From CAKOSP01 sp964372145 (GTDB lineage Bacteria > Bacillota_I > Bacilli_A > RF39 > UBA660): 15,988 nucleotides of DNA. Shown one piece after another: positions 5,330 to 12,691 of this stretch (position 1 is its first letter; each line of letters begins with the position of its first letter). Below the pieces are notes generated by a model, which searched no databases, was not told where the DNA came from, and saw only the letters and a list, made by a program, of their open reading frames with translations. Position numbers and translations under genes: made by a program. The stretch is taken from the NCBI GenBank assembly GCA_964372145.1, contig CAYJPM010000020.1, positions 1-15,988 on the forward strand. The letters run 5' to 3'.

Positions 5330-6727
5330 ATGAGAAAAAATATGTTTAAAAGAGCATGGCTAAATATAACAAGAAAAAGAAGTAAATCAGTAATACTTTT
5401 TATAATAATGTTTATAATAGCCAATTTAGTATTAGCATCGCTAGCAATATCAAATGCAGTAGATGAAAGTACAAACTATGCAAAAGAATCTTTAGGTAGT
5501 GAAATTTACTTAAATGCAAATATGGAACAAATTAAGGGTTCGATGCAAGGAATGATGCCATCAGAGGGAATGGATAGAGAGTCAATAGTTTTTGATAGAC
5601 CAGAAATTACTATAGAATTAGTAAATGAAATAGCAAATTCTGAATATGTTCTTGATTATACTTATAGTTTATCAGCAGCATTTGAAGCTGTAAACTTTGA
5701 TTTAATTGAAGTTGAATCTTCTAATATGATGCGTGGAGAAGGAAATATGCCGAATACTGTAACTGGTATTAATTCATACGCTTTTATACCAGGAATTGAT
5801 ACAGGGGCAATAGAACTTACCGAAGGAACATTTTTTGATGAAACAACAGATAATAAAGTTGTGATATCTTATGAATTAGCAGAAGAAAATGATTTAGAAA
5901 TAGGTAGTACTTTAGAACTTGAAAATACAGAAAGTGAAGAAGTATTTGAATATGAAATAATAGGTATATTTTTATCATCTTCAGAAGGATATGAAAATAA
6001 CATTTATATGAATATCGAAAGTGTAGAACAACTATTAACTGAAGAAGCTTATAATGATGGTGATTATTCAGTTAATAATGTAATATATTATTTAAATAAT
6101 CCTGAGAATGTAGATTTATTTTTAGAAGAAGCAAATAGTAAATACGATTTAGAAGAAATGAACTTAGTCCTTGATATAGACAATTCGGCATATGAACAAA
6201 TGGCAGGACCTTTAGAATCCGTAGGATCATTTTCATCTACTATATTAATAGTTGTTATAATAGCCGCTGTATTTATAATAGCGTTAATAATAAATAATAA
6301 TATTAAAGATAGAAAATATGAAATGGGAGTTCTTATGAGTTTAGGAGCTACTAAGAAAAATATAATAGGTCAAATATTAACAGAATTAATATTAGTAGCA
6401 ACACTTGGTTTTATATTATCAATTGGAACTAGTACAATTGTAGCAGGAGCATTATCAAATAGTTTATTAGATAGTCAATTACAAATGAGTGAAGAACAAA
6501 GTGAAAATAATTTTGGTAGACCAAGCATGGGTAATATGATGAATAATAATAGTAATAATAATTTATCAGATGCAGAAGTAATAGATGAAATAGATGTTAA
6601 TGTAAGTGTTAAAGAATACGTATTGCTATTTACTATAGGATACTTAATAACTCTAGGTGCAATGAGCATACCAGCTTTAAATATAATGAAATATGAACCT
6701 AAAACTATTTTGACTGGGAGGGAATAA
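5330..6727 (+). CDS. MacB/FtsX-type ABC transporter permease
   Basis: Permease of a type VII (MacB-like) ABC system; 465 aa with the four-helix layout: TM1 about 21-41, a large extracytoplasmic domain about 45-300, TM2 about 303-323, TM3 about 353-376, TM4 about 429-449. The coupling segment DRKYEMGVLMSLGATKKNIIGQ (327-348) is the classic FtsX/MacB motif. Oddities are Met-rich stretches outside the membrane (GSMQGMMPSEGMDR, 70-83; NMMRGEGNMPN, 132-142) and a Met/Asn-rich loop between TM3 and TM4 (MGNMMNNNSNNN, 400-411). The ATPase gene follows with no gap. No adaptor protein is encoded nearby. A response-regulator-like operator precedes it, so it is probably the output of the upstream two-component system, exporting or sensing an envelope-active compound. 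Confidence 0.9.
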   Translation: MRKNMFKRAWLNITRKRSKSVILFIIMFIIANLVLASLAISNAVDESTNYAKESLGSEIYLNANMEQIKGSMQGMMPSEGMDRESIVFDRPEITIELVNEIANSEYVLDYTYSLSAAFEAVNFDLIEVESSNMMRGEGNMPNTVTGINSYAFIPGIDTGAIELTEGTFFDETTDNKVVISYELAEENDLEIGSTLELENTESEEVFEYEIIGIFLSSSEGYENNIYMNIESVEQLLTEEAYNDGDYSVNNVIYYLNNPENVDLFLEEANSKYDLEEMNLVLDIDNSAYEQMAGPLESVGSFSSTILIVVIIAAVFIIALIINNNIKDRKYEMGVLMSLGATKKNIIGQILTELILVATLGFILSIGTSTIVAGALSNSLLDSQLQMSEEQSENNFGRPSMGNMMNNNSNNNLSDAEVIDEIDVNVSVKEYVLLFTIGYLITLGAMSIPALNIMKYEPKTILTGRE

Positions 6728-7387
6728 ATGAATAAATTAATTATAAAAGACTTAACATATTCATATGAAGATGGTAATAAAAAAAATAAAGTTTTAAAAG
6801 GAATAAATGTAGAGTTTTCATCAGGTAAATTATACTCTATAGTAGGAGAATCTGGTTCAGGTAAAACTACATTAATCTCTTTATTATCTGGGCTTGATAA
6901 TATTCAAGAAGGCGATATCTTATATAATGACGTATCTATTAAAAAAATAGGTAATGCTGATTTTAGATTACACTATGTTAATATAGTATTTCAGTCATAT
7001 AATTTAATAAATTACATGACTGGTAAAGAAAATGTTGATATTGGTATTGATTTTTCAGGGATAAAGCATGATGGTACATATTCTTATGAAATGTTAGAAA
7101 AAGTAGGTATAGATAAAGAAAAAGCAGATCGTATGGTACTTAAATTATCAGGAGGAGAACAACAAAGAGTAGCTATAGCTAGAGCTTTAGCTTCTGAAGT
7201 TCCAATTATTGTTGCTGATGAACCAACTGGAAATTTAGATGAAGAAACAGAAAAAAAAGTTATGAATATTTTTAAACAAATGACAAAAGCAGGTAAAATC
7301 GTAATAATCGTTACGCACTCAAAAGCAGTTTCAAAATATGCAGACAAAGTTTATCGAATGAAAAAAGGATTAATTGAAAATGATTAA
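6728..7387 (+). CDS. MacB/LolD-type ABC transporter ATP-binding protein
   Basis: ATPase subunit for the adjacent permease; 219 aa, usual for the LolD/MacB/YtrE group. Walker A GESGSGKTT (40-48), Q-loop VFQSYNLI (Gln89), signature LSGGEQQRVAIARAL (140-154), Walker B IIVADE (160-165, catalytic Glu165) with PTGNLDE, and H-loop THS (His197) are all intact. The ATG follows the permease stop directly; GGGAGGG at the end of the permease gene is its ribosome binding site. Downstream, a weak AT-only hairpin (7369-7388) with a T/C-rich tail could end the operon. Substrate cannot be told from sequence. Confidence 0.95.
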   Translation: MNKLIIKDLTYSYEDGNKKNKVLKGINVEFSSGKLYSIVGESGSGKTTLISLLSGLDNIQEGDILYNDVSIKKIGNADFRLHYVNIVFQSYNLINYMTGKENVDIGIDFSGIKHDGTYSYEMLEKVGIDKEKADRMVLKLSGGEQQRVAIARALASEVPIIVADEPTGNLDEETEKKVMNIFKQMTKAGKIVIIVTHSKAVSKYADKVYRMKKGLIEND

Positions 7388-7400
7388 TTCTTTTCTTCAT

Positions 7401-7429
7401 TTGACTAGGATTTAAATATATGATATATT
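7401..7429 (+). promoter_or_regulatory. Promoter of the 186-aa ORF
   Basis: TTGACT (7401-7406), 17-bp spacer, TATATT (7424-7429) with an extended -10 TG at 7421-7422. Predicted start is near 7436. Confidence 0.65.
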
Positions 7430-7463
7430 AAAGGCCTATTTGCTTAAGGAGTGAATAATTTAA

Positions 7464-8024
7464 ATGGATAATAATAAATATATGTTAGTTATGGAAAAAA
7501 AAGATTTTCCAGGAGATTATGAAATAATATTTTTAGATTTAATAAATCAAGAGTGGAATATAAATAATTCTTTAGAATTTTTAGATAATATTACTTCTAC
7601 GTATAATAAAGATGAATTTAGAAAATTAATTTTAGACTCTAATACAATAACTGATAATTACAAAGATGGTAATATAGTAATTAAAGGTCCTACAAAATAC
7701 CGTAACCCAGTTGTATATAAAGAAACATTTGAAAATTTTAATTTAAATATATTTCTATATAACAATATAAATGATAAATTAATATGTAATAAATTATATA
7801 ATAGATATGATCAACTAGTAAGAAAAAATAAAGATAATAATAGTGTAGAATTTAAAAATATTTTACTTGAAGAAACTTTAGAAATAGATAGTAAAATAAA
7901 TTCAATATATAATATGATTATGAATTTAAGTTATTTAAAAAGAAGAATGCTTATATTAGACATTATTTATAATATGACTCAAAAAGTTAAAGTAAAAAAA
8001 CTGGAAACATTAAGTGCTGCTTAA
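7464..8024 (+). CDS. Hypothetical protein, 186 aa
   Basis: I do not recognise a family. The protein is hydrophilic, rich in Asn, Lys, Ile and Leu, with no signal peptide or membrane segment, so probably cytoplasmic. The N-terminal half looks mixed alpha/beta (YEIIFLDLINQEW at about 19-31; NIVIKGPTKYRNPVVYKETF at about 70-89). The C-terminal half looks helical, ending in a basic segment KRRMLILDIIYNMTQKVKVKK. AAGGAG lies about 12 nt before the ATG, rather far. It has its own promoter and its own terminator, so it is monocistronic between the ABC module and the AI-2E family gene. The transcription signals support a real gene; no function is proposed. Confidence 0.75.
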   Translation: MDNNKYMLVMEKKDFPGDYEIIFLDLINQEWNINNSLEFLDNITSTYNKDEFRKLILDSNTITDNYKDGNIVIKGPTKYRNPVVYKETFENFNLNIFLYNNINDKLICNKLYNRYDQLVRKNKDNNSVEFKNILLEETLEIDSKINSIYNMIMNLSYLKRRMLILDIIYNMTQKVKVKKLETLSAA

Positions 8025-8033
8025 TGTTTTTTT
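8005..8033 (+). terminator. Terminator of the 186-aa ORF, containing its stop
   Basis: Perfect 10-bp stem AAACATTAAG (8005-8014) / CTTAATGTTT (8020-8029), 5-nt loop TGCTG, T tract 8027-8033. The TAA stop (8022-8024) is in the 3' arm. Confidence 0.88.
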
Positions 8034-8060
8034 ACATATATCATAAATTTAGTGTATAAT
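8031..8060 (+). promoter_or_regulatory. Promoter of the AI-2E family gene
   Basis: TTTACA (8031-8036), 18-bp spacer, TATAAT (8055-8060). The -35 box begins in the T tract of the preceding terminator. Confidence 0.65.
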
Positions 8061-8083
8061 ATAATTAAGGAAAGAGTGGTTTT

Positions 8084-9211
8084 ATGAAAAATAATAAAGA
8101 CATTAACACAACAGAAGTTAACGAATTAATATTAACAAGTAAAAAAATATTAAAATTAGTATATATATTTTTGTTTTTTGCACTAATAATGGGGGCTATA
8201 TATATATTAAATAGTCTAAACATATTAAACGTAATTAGAACAATACTAGGTGTTTTGTCACCATTAATAATAGGTTTTATTATAGCGTGGTTATTTAGTC
8301 CACTAGTAAATAAATTATATAGTAAAGGATTAAATAGATTATTAGGTACTTCCATAATCTTTGTGGGCATAATATTGTTTATAATAGTATTTACAAGTTT
8401 ATTCATACCAATTATAATTGATCAAGTTAATGAACTTATAACAATGATACCCGGAATAGCTGATACATTAATTGAAACATTTGATAATGTATTTAACAGC
8501 ATATCTGAAAACGGAATTGATGTAGAAAGTACAAAAAATAATGTTATTTCATATATAGAAGATTTTGGTAATAATTTAGTTACTACTTTACCAGGTGATG
8601 TTTTAGGAATAGCTGGTTCATTATTTTCTGGTTTATTAACTGGAATTTTATCATTAATTATAGGTTTTTATATGTTAGTGGATTTTGATAATATTAAAGC
8701 AACATTTATTAAATTAGCACCTAAAAAAATAAAACAAAGCACTAGTGAAATATTAACAGATATGTCTAACGAAGTTAGAAAAACTGTTAATGGAATACTT
8801 TTAATAGCAACTATGGTATTTGTATGTGACACGGTAGGTTTTGCAATAGTTGGTTTAGATGCTGCATTATTAATTGGTTTACTTTGTGGTATAACTGATT
8901 TAATACCATACATTGGACCATATATAGGTGGAGGAATAGCTGTATTAGTAGGGTATTCTCAAGGACCAGTAGTTGGTACAGGAGTTTTAATTATAGCGGT
9001 AATAGTTCAACTTTTAGAAAATTATGTTATGCAACCTGTAGTTATGAGTAAAGCAACAGCATTACATCCAACAATTATTATGGCAAGTTTATTAATATTT
9101 GGATATTTCTTCGGTATAGTAGGTATGATTTTATCAACTCCTATACTTGCAGTTTTAAAAGTATCATTTAAACACTTAAATGATAAACTTGAAATATTTG
9201 ATTTATCATAA
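8084..9211 (+). CDS. AI-2E family transporter (YtvI/PerM-like)
   Basis: Polytopic membrane protein of 375 aa in the AI-2E/PerM family, whose members have been tied to autoinducer export or to sodium/proton antiport; the substrate here is unknown. Predicted helices lie at about 24-45, 51-72, 88-112, 174-199, 235-258, 259-280, 283-310 and 330-358, with a soluble stretch between the third and fourth. Family motifs are GLLCGITDLIPYIGPYIGGG (265-284), ENYVMQPVVMSK (312-323) and HPTIIMASLLIFGYFFGIVG (328-347). AAGGAAAGAG is upstream of the ATG. The gene stands alone, and the promoter of the next operon begins inside its 3' end. The family is secure; the signalling role is not. Confidence 0.92.
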   Translation: MKNNKDINTTEVNELILTSKKILKLVYIFLFFALIMGAIYILNSLNILNVIRTILGVLSPLIIGFIIAWLFSPLVNKLYSKGLNRLLGTSIIFVGIILFIIVFTSLFIPIIIDQVNELITMIPGIADTLIETFDNVFNSISENGIDVESTKNNVISYIEDFGNNLVTTLPGDVLGIAGSLFSGLLTGILSLIIGFYMLVDFDNIKATFIKLAPKKIKQSTSEILTDMSNEVRKTVNGILLIATMVFVCDTVGFAIVGLDAALLIGLLCGITDLIPYIGPYIGGGIAVLVGYSQGPVVGTGVLIIAVIVQLLENYVMQPVVMSKATALHPTIIMASLLIFGYFFGIVGMILSTPILAVLKVSFKHLNDKLEIFDLS

Positions 9212-9226
9212 AAAATATGTTATATT
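9198..9226 (+). promoter_or_regulatory. Promoter of the T-box/alaS operon
   Basis: TTGATT (9198-9203), 17-bp spacer, TATATT (9221-9226) with extended -10 TG at 9218-9219. The -35 lies within the last codons of the AI-2E family gene. Predicted start is near 9233. Confidence 0.55.
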
Positions 9227-9232
9227 ATACAT

Positions 9233-9414
9233 GTAATCAATGACGAAAGAATTAATATATAAATGATTTTAAGAGAACTAATGTTAGGTGAAAATTAGTA
9301 TTCAAAATATATTATGCTACTTTCAGAGATTAATCGGTTAACTAGATCGTTAAAATTATAAGTTAAACAAAGGATGGTACCGTGCTTATGCACTCCTTGG
9401 TATTATTCTTTTTT
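9233..9414 (+). promoter_or_regulatory. T-box riboswitch, alanine specifier
   Basis: Leader RNA that reads uncharged tRNA-Ala and prevents termination. The T-box sequence AGGATGGTACCGTG (9371-9384) matches the consensus AGGGTGGNACCGCG, and its UGGU pairs with the ACCA end of a tRNA with A73. Stem I shows AGAGAAC and a distal stem CTAAT/ATTAG around a loop containing GGTG. The 3' side of the specifier loop reads ATTATGCTACTTTCAGAG, giving GCU (Ala, 9315-9317). The terminator pairs TGGTACC (9375-9381) with GGTATTA (9399-9405), enclosing GTGC/GCAC, and runs into TTTTTT. The Ala specifier agrees with alaS as second gene of the operon. Exact 5' end is a prediction. Confidence 0.9.
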
Positions 9415-9441
9415 ATTTAATAAAAAGAGAGGGAAAAGAAA

Positions 9442-9966
9442 ATGAAAATATTTTTAATCGCAGGAAAAGCAGAAAGTGGAAAGGGAGAAGTAGCAAAATT
9501 AATCAAAGAATACTATATCTATAAACATGAAAAAACTGTTGTTACATCATATGGTAAATATATCAAAAATTTAGCAATGGAATTATCGGATTGGGATGGT
9601 AATGAAGCTACTAAACCAAGAAAGTATTTACAAGAATTAGGACAACAAATTAGAACTATTAATCCAAATTTCATAATTAATAATATGACTAAAAATTTTG
9701 AGGTGTATGAGAATTTTGTTCAAAATTTAGTTATAGATGATGTTAGAATGCCTGAAGAAATAGATAAAATAAGAAATAATTTTGATAATGTATATGCTAT
9801 ATATGTAGAAAATCAATTTAGTGAATCAAATTTATCTGTTGAAGAACAAATAGATATAACAGAAGTTGCTTTAGAAAATTATAATGATTTTGATCATACA
9901 ATAGTGAATGATCAATTAGAAAGTTTAAAAGATAAAATATTCAAATTTTTAGATGGAGTAAAATAA
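9442..9966 (+). CDS. P-loop nucleotide kinase, deoxynucleoside monophosphate kinase-like
   Basis: Probable small P-loop kinase acting on a nucleotide; 174 aa. Walker A is GKAESGKG (8-15) and a later segment VIDDVRMPEEIDKIR (97-111) resembles the LID/Arg region of phage T4 gp1-type deoxynucleotide monophosphate kinases. KPRKYLQELGQQIR (58-71) is the other conserved-looking stretch. Substrate is uncertain: dNMP kinase is the best guess, with an unassigned adenylate-kinase-like enzyme the alternative. GAGAGGG precedes the ATG. It is the first gene after the alanine T-box and its stop touches the alaS start codon, so its expression should rise on alanine starvation together with alaS, an unexpected link. 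Confidence 0.72.
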   Translation: MKIFLIAGKAESGKGEVAKLIKEYYIYKHEKTVVTSYGKYIKNLAMELSDWDGNEATKPRKYLQELGQQIRTINPNFIINNMTKNFEVYENFVQNLVIDDVRMPEEIDKIRNNFDNVYAIYVENQFSESNLSVEEQIDITEVALENYNDFDHTIVNDQLESLKDKIFKFLDGVK

Positions 9967-11745
9967 ATGAAAAAATTAAATTCAAGTGAATTAAGAAAAT
10001 TATATTTAGATTTTTTTGAGAAAAAAGGACATGAGATAATATCATCTTCATCTTTAATACCAGAAAATGACCCAACAGTATTATTTACCACTGCAGGTAT
10101 GCATCCTCTTGTTCCTTACTTATTAGGAGAAAAACATCCAAGTGGTGCAAGATTATGTGACGTTCAAAAATGTATAAGAACAAGTGATATAGATTCTGTA
10201 GGTGATTCATCACATTTAACATTTTTTGAAATGCTAGGGAATTGGTCTTTAGGTGATTATTTTAAAGAAGATGCTATTAAATATAGTTATGAATTTTTAA
10301 CAGATGAAAATTATTTAGGAATACCTAAAGATAAATTATATTTCACATGTTTTGAAGGTGATGAAAATACACCAAAAGATGAAATTAGTGCAAATATATG
10401 GAAAAGCTTAGGCGTTCCAGATGATCATATATTTTATCTGTCAAAAGATGATAATTTTTGGATATTAGGATCAGGAGTAGGTCCATGCGGTCCTTGTTCA
10501 GAAATGTACTACGATACAGGTAAAGAAAAATGTAGTGAAACTTGTGATCCATCTTGTAGTTGTGGTAAATATTTAGAAATATGGAACGATGTTTTCATGG
10601 AATATTTAAGTAATGAAAATGGAGAATTAAGTCCATTAACACAAAAGAATGTTGATACAGGTATGGGACTTGAAAGAACAGTTACTGTATTAGGTGGATA
10701 TGAATCAGTTTATGATATTGATGAATTTCAAGGTATTAAAAACAAAATTAGTAGTTTAACAGATATAACTTATGAAAATAGTAAAAAAGAATATCGTGTG
10801 ATAATGGACCATGTTAGAGCAGCTACATTTATATTAGCTGATGATAAAAAAATTGTTCCATCAAATGCAGGTGCAGGATATGTACTAAGAAGATTAATTA
10901 GAAGAACAATTAGAAGCTTAAGAAAATTAAATATAGATGCAGATAAAATAATCTTATTATGCGATGAAGTAATTAATGAATATAAAGAAATTTATTCAGA
11001 ATTAACAAGGAATGAAAATTATATTAAAGATGAATTGTTAAAAGAATCTAGTAAATTTAGTAAAACATTAAAAGATGGTGAAAAACATTTTTATAAAATA
11101 ATAAAAAGATTAGAAGGTAATACAATCAAAGGTGAAGAAGTATTTAAATTATTTGATACATTTGGTTTTCCTCTTGAAATGACAGAAGAATTAGCAAAAG
11201 AAAATAATTTAAATATTGATGTAGATGGTTTCCACACTAAATTTAAAGAACATCAAGAAAAATCTAGAACTATAGATTCAGGAGCTGCAAAAGGTGGTTT
11301 AGCTGATCAATCATATGAATCAGTAAAATATCACACTTTAGCACATATATTATTAGCTACACTTCAAGAAATATATGGAAATGATGTAATTCAAAGAGGA
11401 GCAAATATAACTTCAGAAAGATTAAGATTTGATTTTAACTTAGATCATAAATTATCAGATGAAGAAAAACTAGTTGTTACTACTAGAGTTAACGAAATGA
11501 TTAAAACTAATTCAGAAGTTACTATGGAAGAAATGACTTATGAAAAAGCAAAAGAAAGTGGAGCACAAGGAATATTTACTGATAAATATGATACATTAGT
11601 AAAAGTGTACACTATAGGAAATTTATCTAAAGAAATATGTGGAGGACCACATGTTAAAAACACAAGTGAATTAGGAACTTTCAGAATACAAAAAGAAGAA
11701 AGTAGTTCATCAGGTGTAAGAAGAATTAAAGCTGTTTTAGAATAA
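9967..11745 (+). CDS. alaS: Alanine--tRNA ligase, short form
   Basis: Charges tRNA-Ala with alanine. The catalytic domain holds TFFEMLGNWSLGDYF (85-99), GPCGPCSE (172-179), a Cys-rich insert (CSETCDPSCSC, 189-199) before KYLEIWNDVFMEY, and the class II motif DTGMGLERT (230-238). The tRNA-recognition helices follow (about 245-440). The editing core keeps zinc ligands H456xxxH460 and C558xxxH562. At 592 aa it is far shorter than the usual ~870: the beta-barrel with the GGGQ motif normally before HxxxH is replaced by a short GGLADQS linker, and the C-terminal C-Ala domain is absent. A terminator follows at once, so this is a true end and not a frameshift. GGAG lies 8 nt before ATG. It is controlled by the upstream alanine T-box. 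Confidence 0.95.
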   Translation: MKKLNSSELRKLYLDFFEKKGHEIISSSSLIPENDPTVLFTTAGMHPLVPYLLGEKHPSGARLCDVQKCIRTSDIDSVGDSSHLTFFEMLGNWSLGDYFKEDAIKYSYEFLTDENYLGIPKDKLYFTCFEGDENTPKDEISANIWKSLGVPDDHIFYLSKDDNFWILGSGVGPCGPCSEMYYDTGKEKCSETCDPSCSCGKYLEIWNDVFMEYLSNENGELSPLTQKNVDTGMGLERTVTVLGGYESVYDIDEFQGIKNKISSLTDITYENSKKEYRVIMDHVRAATFILADDKKIVPSNAGAGYVLRRLIRRTIRSLRKLNIDADKIILLCDEVINEYKEIYSELTRNENYIKDELLKESSKFSKTLKDGEKHFYKIIKRLEGNTIKGEEVFKLFDTFGFPLEMTEELAKENNLNIDVDGFHTKFKEHQEKSRTIDSGAAKGGLADQSYESVKYHTLAHILLATLQEIYGNDVIQRGANITSERLRFDFNLDHKLSDEEKLVVTTRVNEMIKTNSEVTMEEMTYEKAKESGAQGIFTDKYDTLVKVYTIGNLSKEICGGPHVKNTSELGTFRIQKEESSSSGVRRIKAVLE

Positions 11746-11757
11746 ACAGTTTTTTTT
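11730..11757 (+). terminator. alaS terminator, containing its stop
   Basis: CTGTTT (11732-11737) / AAACAG (11744-11749), extendable by a G-T and an A-T pair, with a 6-nt loop TAGAAT and eight T (11750-11757). The TAA stop is at 11743-11745. Confidence 0.78.
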
Positions 11758-11758
11758 A

Positions 11759-11787
11759 TTGATAAAAAATATTTACAGAGGTATAAT
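11759..11787 (+). promoter_or_regulatory. Promoter of the BcrA-type ABC operon
   Basis: TTGATA (11759-11764), 17-bp spacer, TATAAT (11782-11787): close to consensus. It starts immediately after the alaS terminator. Predicted start near 11794 leaves a leader of about 13 nt holding AAGGAG. Confidence 0.75.
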
Positions 11788-11806
11788 AATATTATAAGGA
11801 GAACAT

Positions 11807-12691
11807 ATGAATACTATAGTAAAGTGTGAAAATTTAAAGAAAAAATTTGGTTCAAAAGAAGTGTTACATGGTATATCTTTCGAAATAAAAGAAGGAGATA
11901 TATTAGCGTTTATTGGACCAAATGGTAGTGGTAAAACAACTACAATTAAATCGATGTTAGGTTTACAATCGATAACAAATGGTAAAATTACAATAAATGG
12001 TTTTGATATAGAAAAAGATTTTGAAAAAGCTATTGAAAAAGTAGGGGCAATAGTAGAAAATCCAGATTCTTATATGTATTTAAGCGGAAGACAAAATTTA
12101 AAATTAATAGCAAATTTATATCCAAATATAACTAAGGATAAAATTGAAGAAATTATTAAAATAGTTGGTCTAGAACATAGAATTAATGATAAAGTGAAAA
12201 AGTATTCACTTGGTATGAGACAAAGACTAGGAATAGCTAAAGCATTACTAAATAATCCTAATGTATTAATATTAGATGAACCTACTAATGGATTAGATCC
12301 AGAAGGAATAAAAGAACTAAGATTATTATTAAAAAGATTAGCAAAAAGCGGTATGGGAATTTTAATATCAAGTCATAATTTATCTGAACTTGAAAGTTTC
12401 TGTAATAAAGTTTGTATAATAAGTTCAGGTAAAGTAATTGAACAATCTGATATTACTGATTTTAAAAAAGAAGCAGATAAATATATATTTAAAGTAAATA
12501 ATACTAAAGGTATAAAAGATGTTAAAATTATAGATGAGGAAAAATTTGAATTTACCGGAACAAAAGAAGATGTTGCTAATATGGTTAAAAAATTAGTAGA
12601 AAATGATATTTCAATCTACGAAGTAAAAGAAATAGAAGTATCATTAGAAGAAGCATTCTTAAATATGACTGGAGGTAATAAAATTGATTAA
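11807..12691 (+). CDS. ABC transporter ATP-binding protein, BcrA/lantibiotic-immunity type
   Basis: ATPase of an ABC-2 exporter; 294 aa. Walker A GPNGSGKTT (37-45), signature SLGMRQR (134-140), Walker B VLILDE (153-158) with PTNGLDPEG, and H-loop SSHNLSE (His190) are intact. The Q-loop glutamine is replaced by Glu84 in AIVENPDSYMYLSG, a pattern typical of BcrA-like exporters for peptide antibiotics and lantibiotics. A C-terminal regulatory extension (about 220-294) follows the ATPase core. The gene has its own near-consensus promoter, and the permease gene overlaps its last 8 bp. Bacitracin or lantibiotic resistance is a family-level association; the actual substrate is unknown. Confidence 0.94.
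   Translation: MNTIVKCENLKKKFGSKEVLHGISFEIKEGDILAFIGPNGSGKTTTIKSMLGLQSITNGKITINGFDIEKDFEKAIEKVGAIVENPDSYMYLSGRQNLKLIANLYPNITKDKIEEIIKIVGLEHRINDKVKKYSLGMRQRLGIAKALLNNPNVLILDEPTNGLDPEGIKELRLLLKRLAKSGMGILISSHNLSELESFCNKVCIISSGKVIEQSDITDFKKEADKYIFKVNNTKGIKDVKIIDEEKFEFTGTKEDVANMVKKLVENDISIYEVKEIEVSLEEAFLNMTGGNKID

Noticed and set aside
7444..7451. Single TTAAGG sites before 7464, 8084 and 1192 as response-regulator sites
   Set aside because: They are parts of ribosome binding sites (TTAAGGA...), unpaired and downstream of the promoters.
9967..11745. alaS shortened by frameshift or premature stop
   Set aside because: A terminator follows the stop at once, a new promoter and ABC gene come next, and no remnant of a C-Ala domain is present in any frame. 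The internal beta-barrel is also missing.
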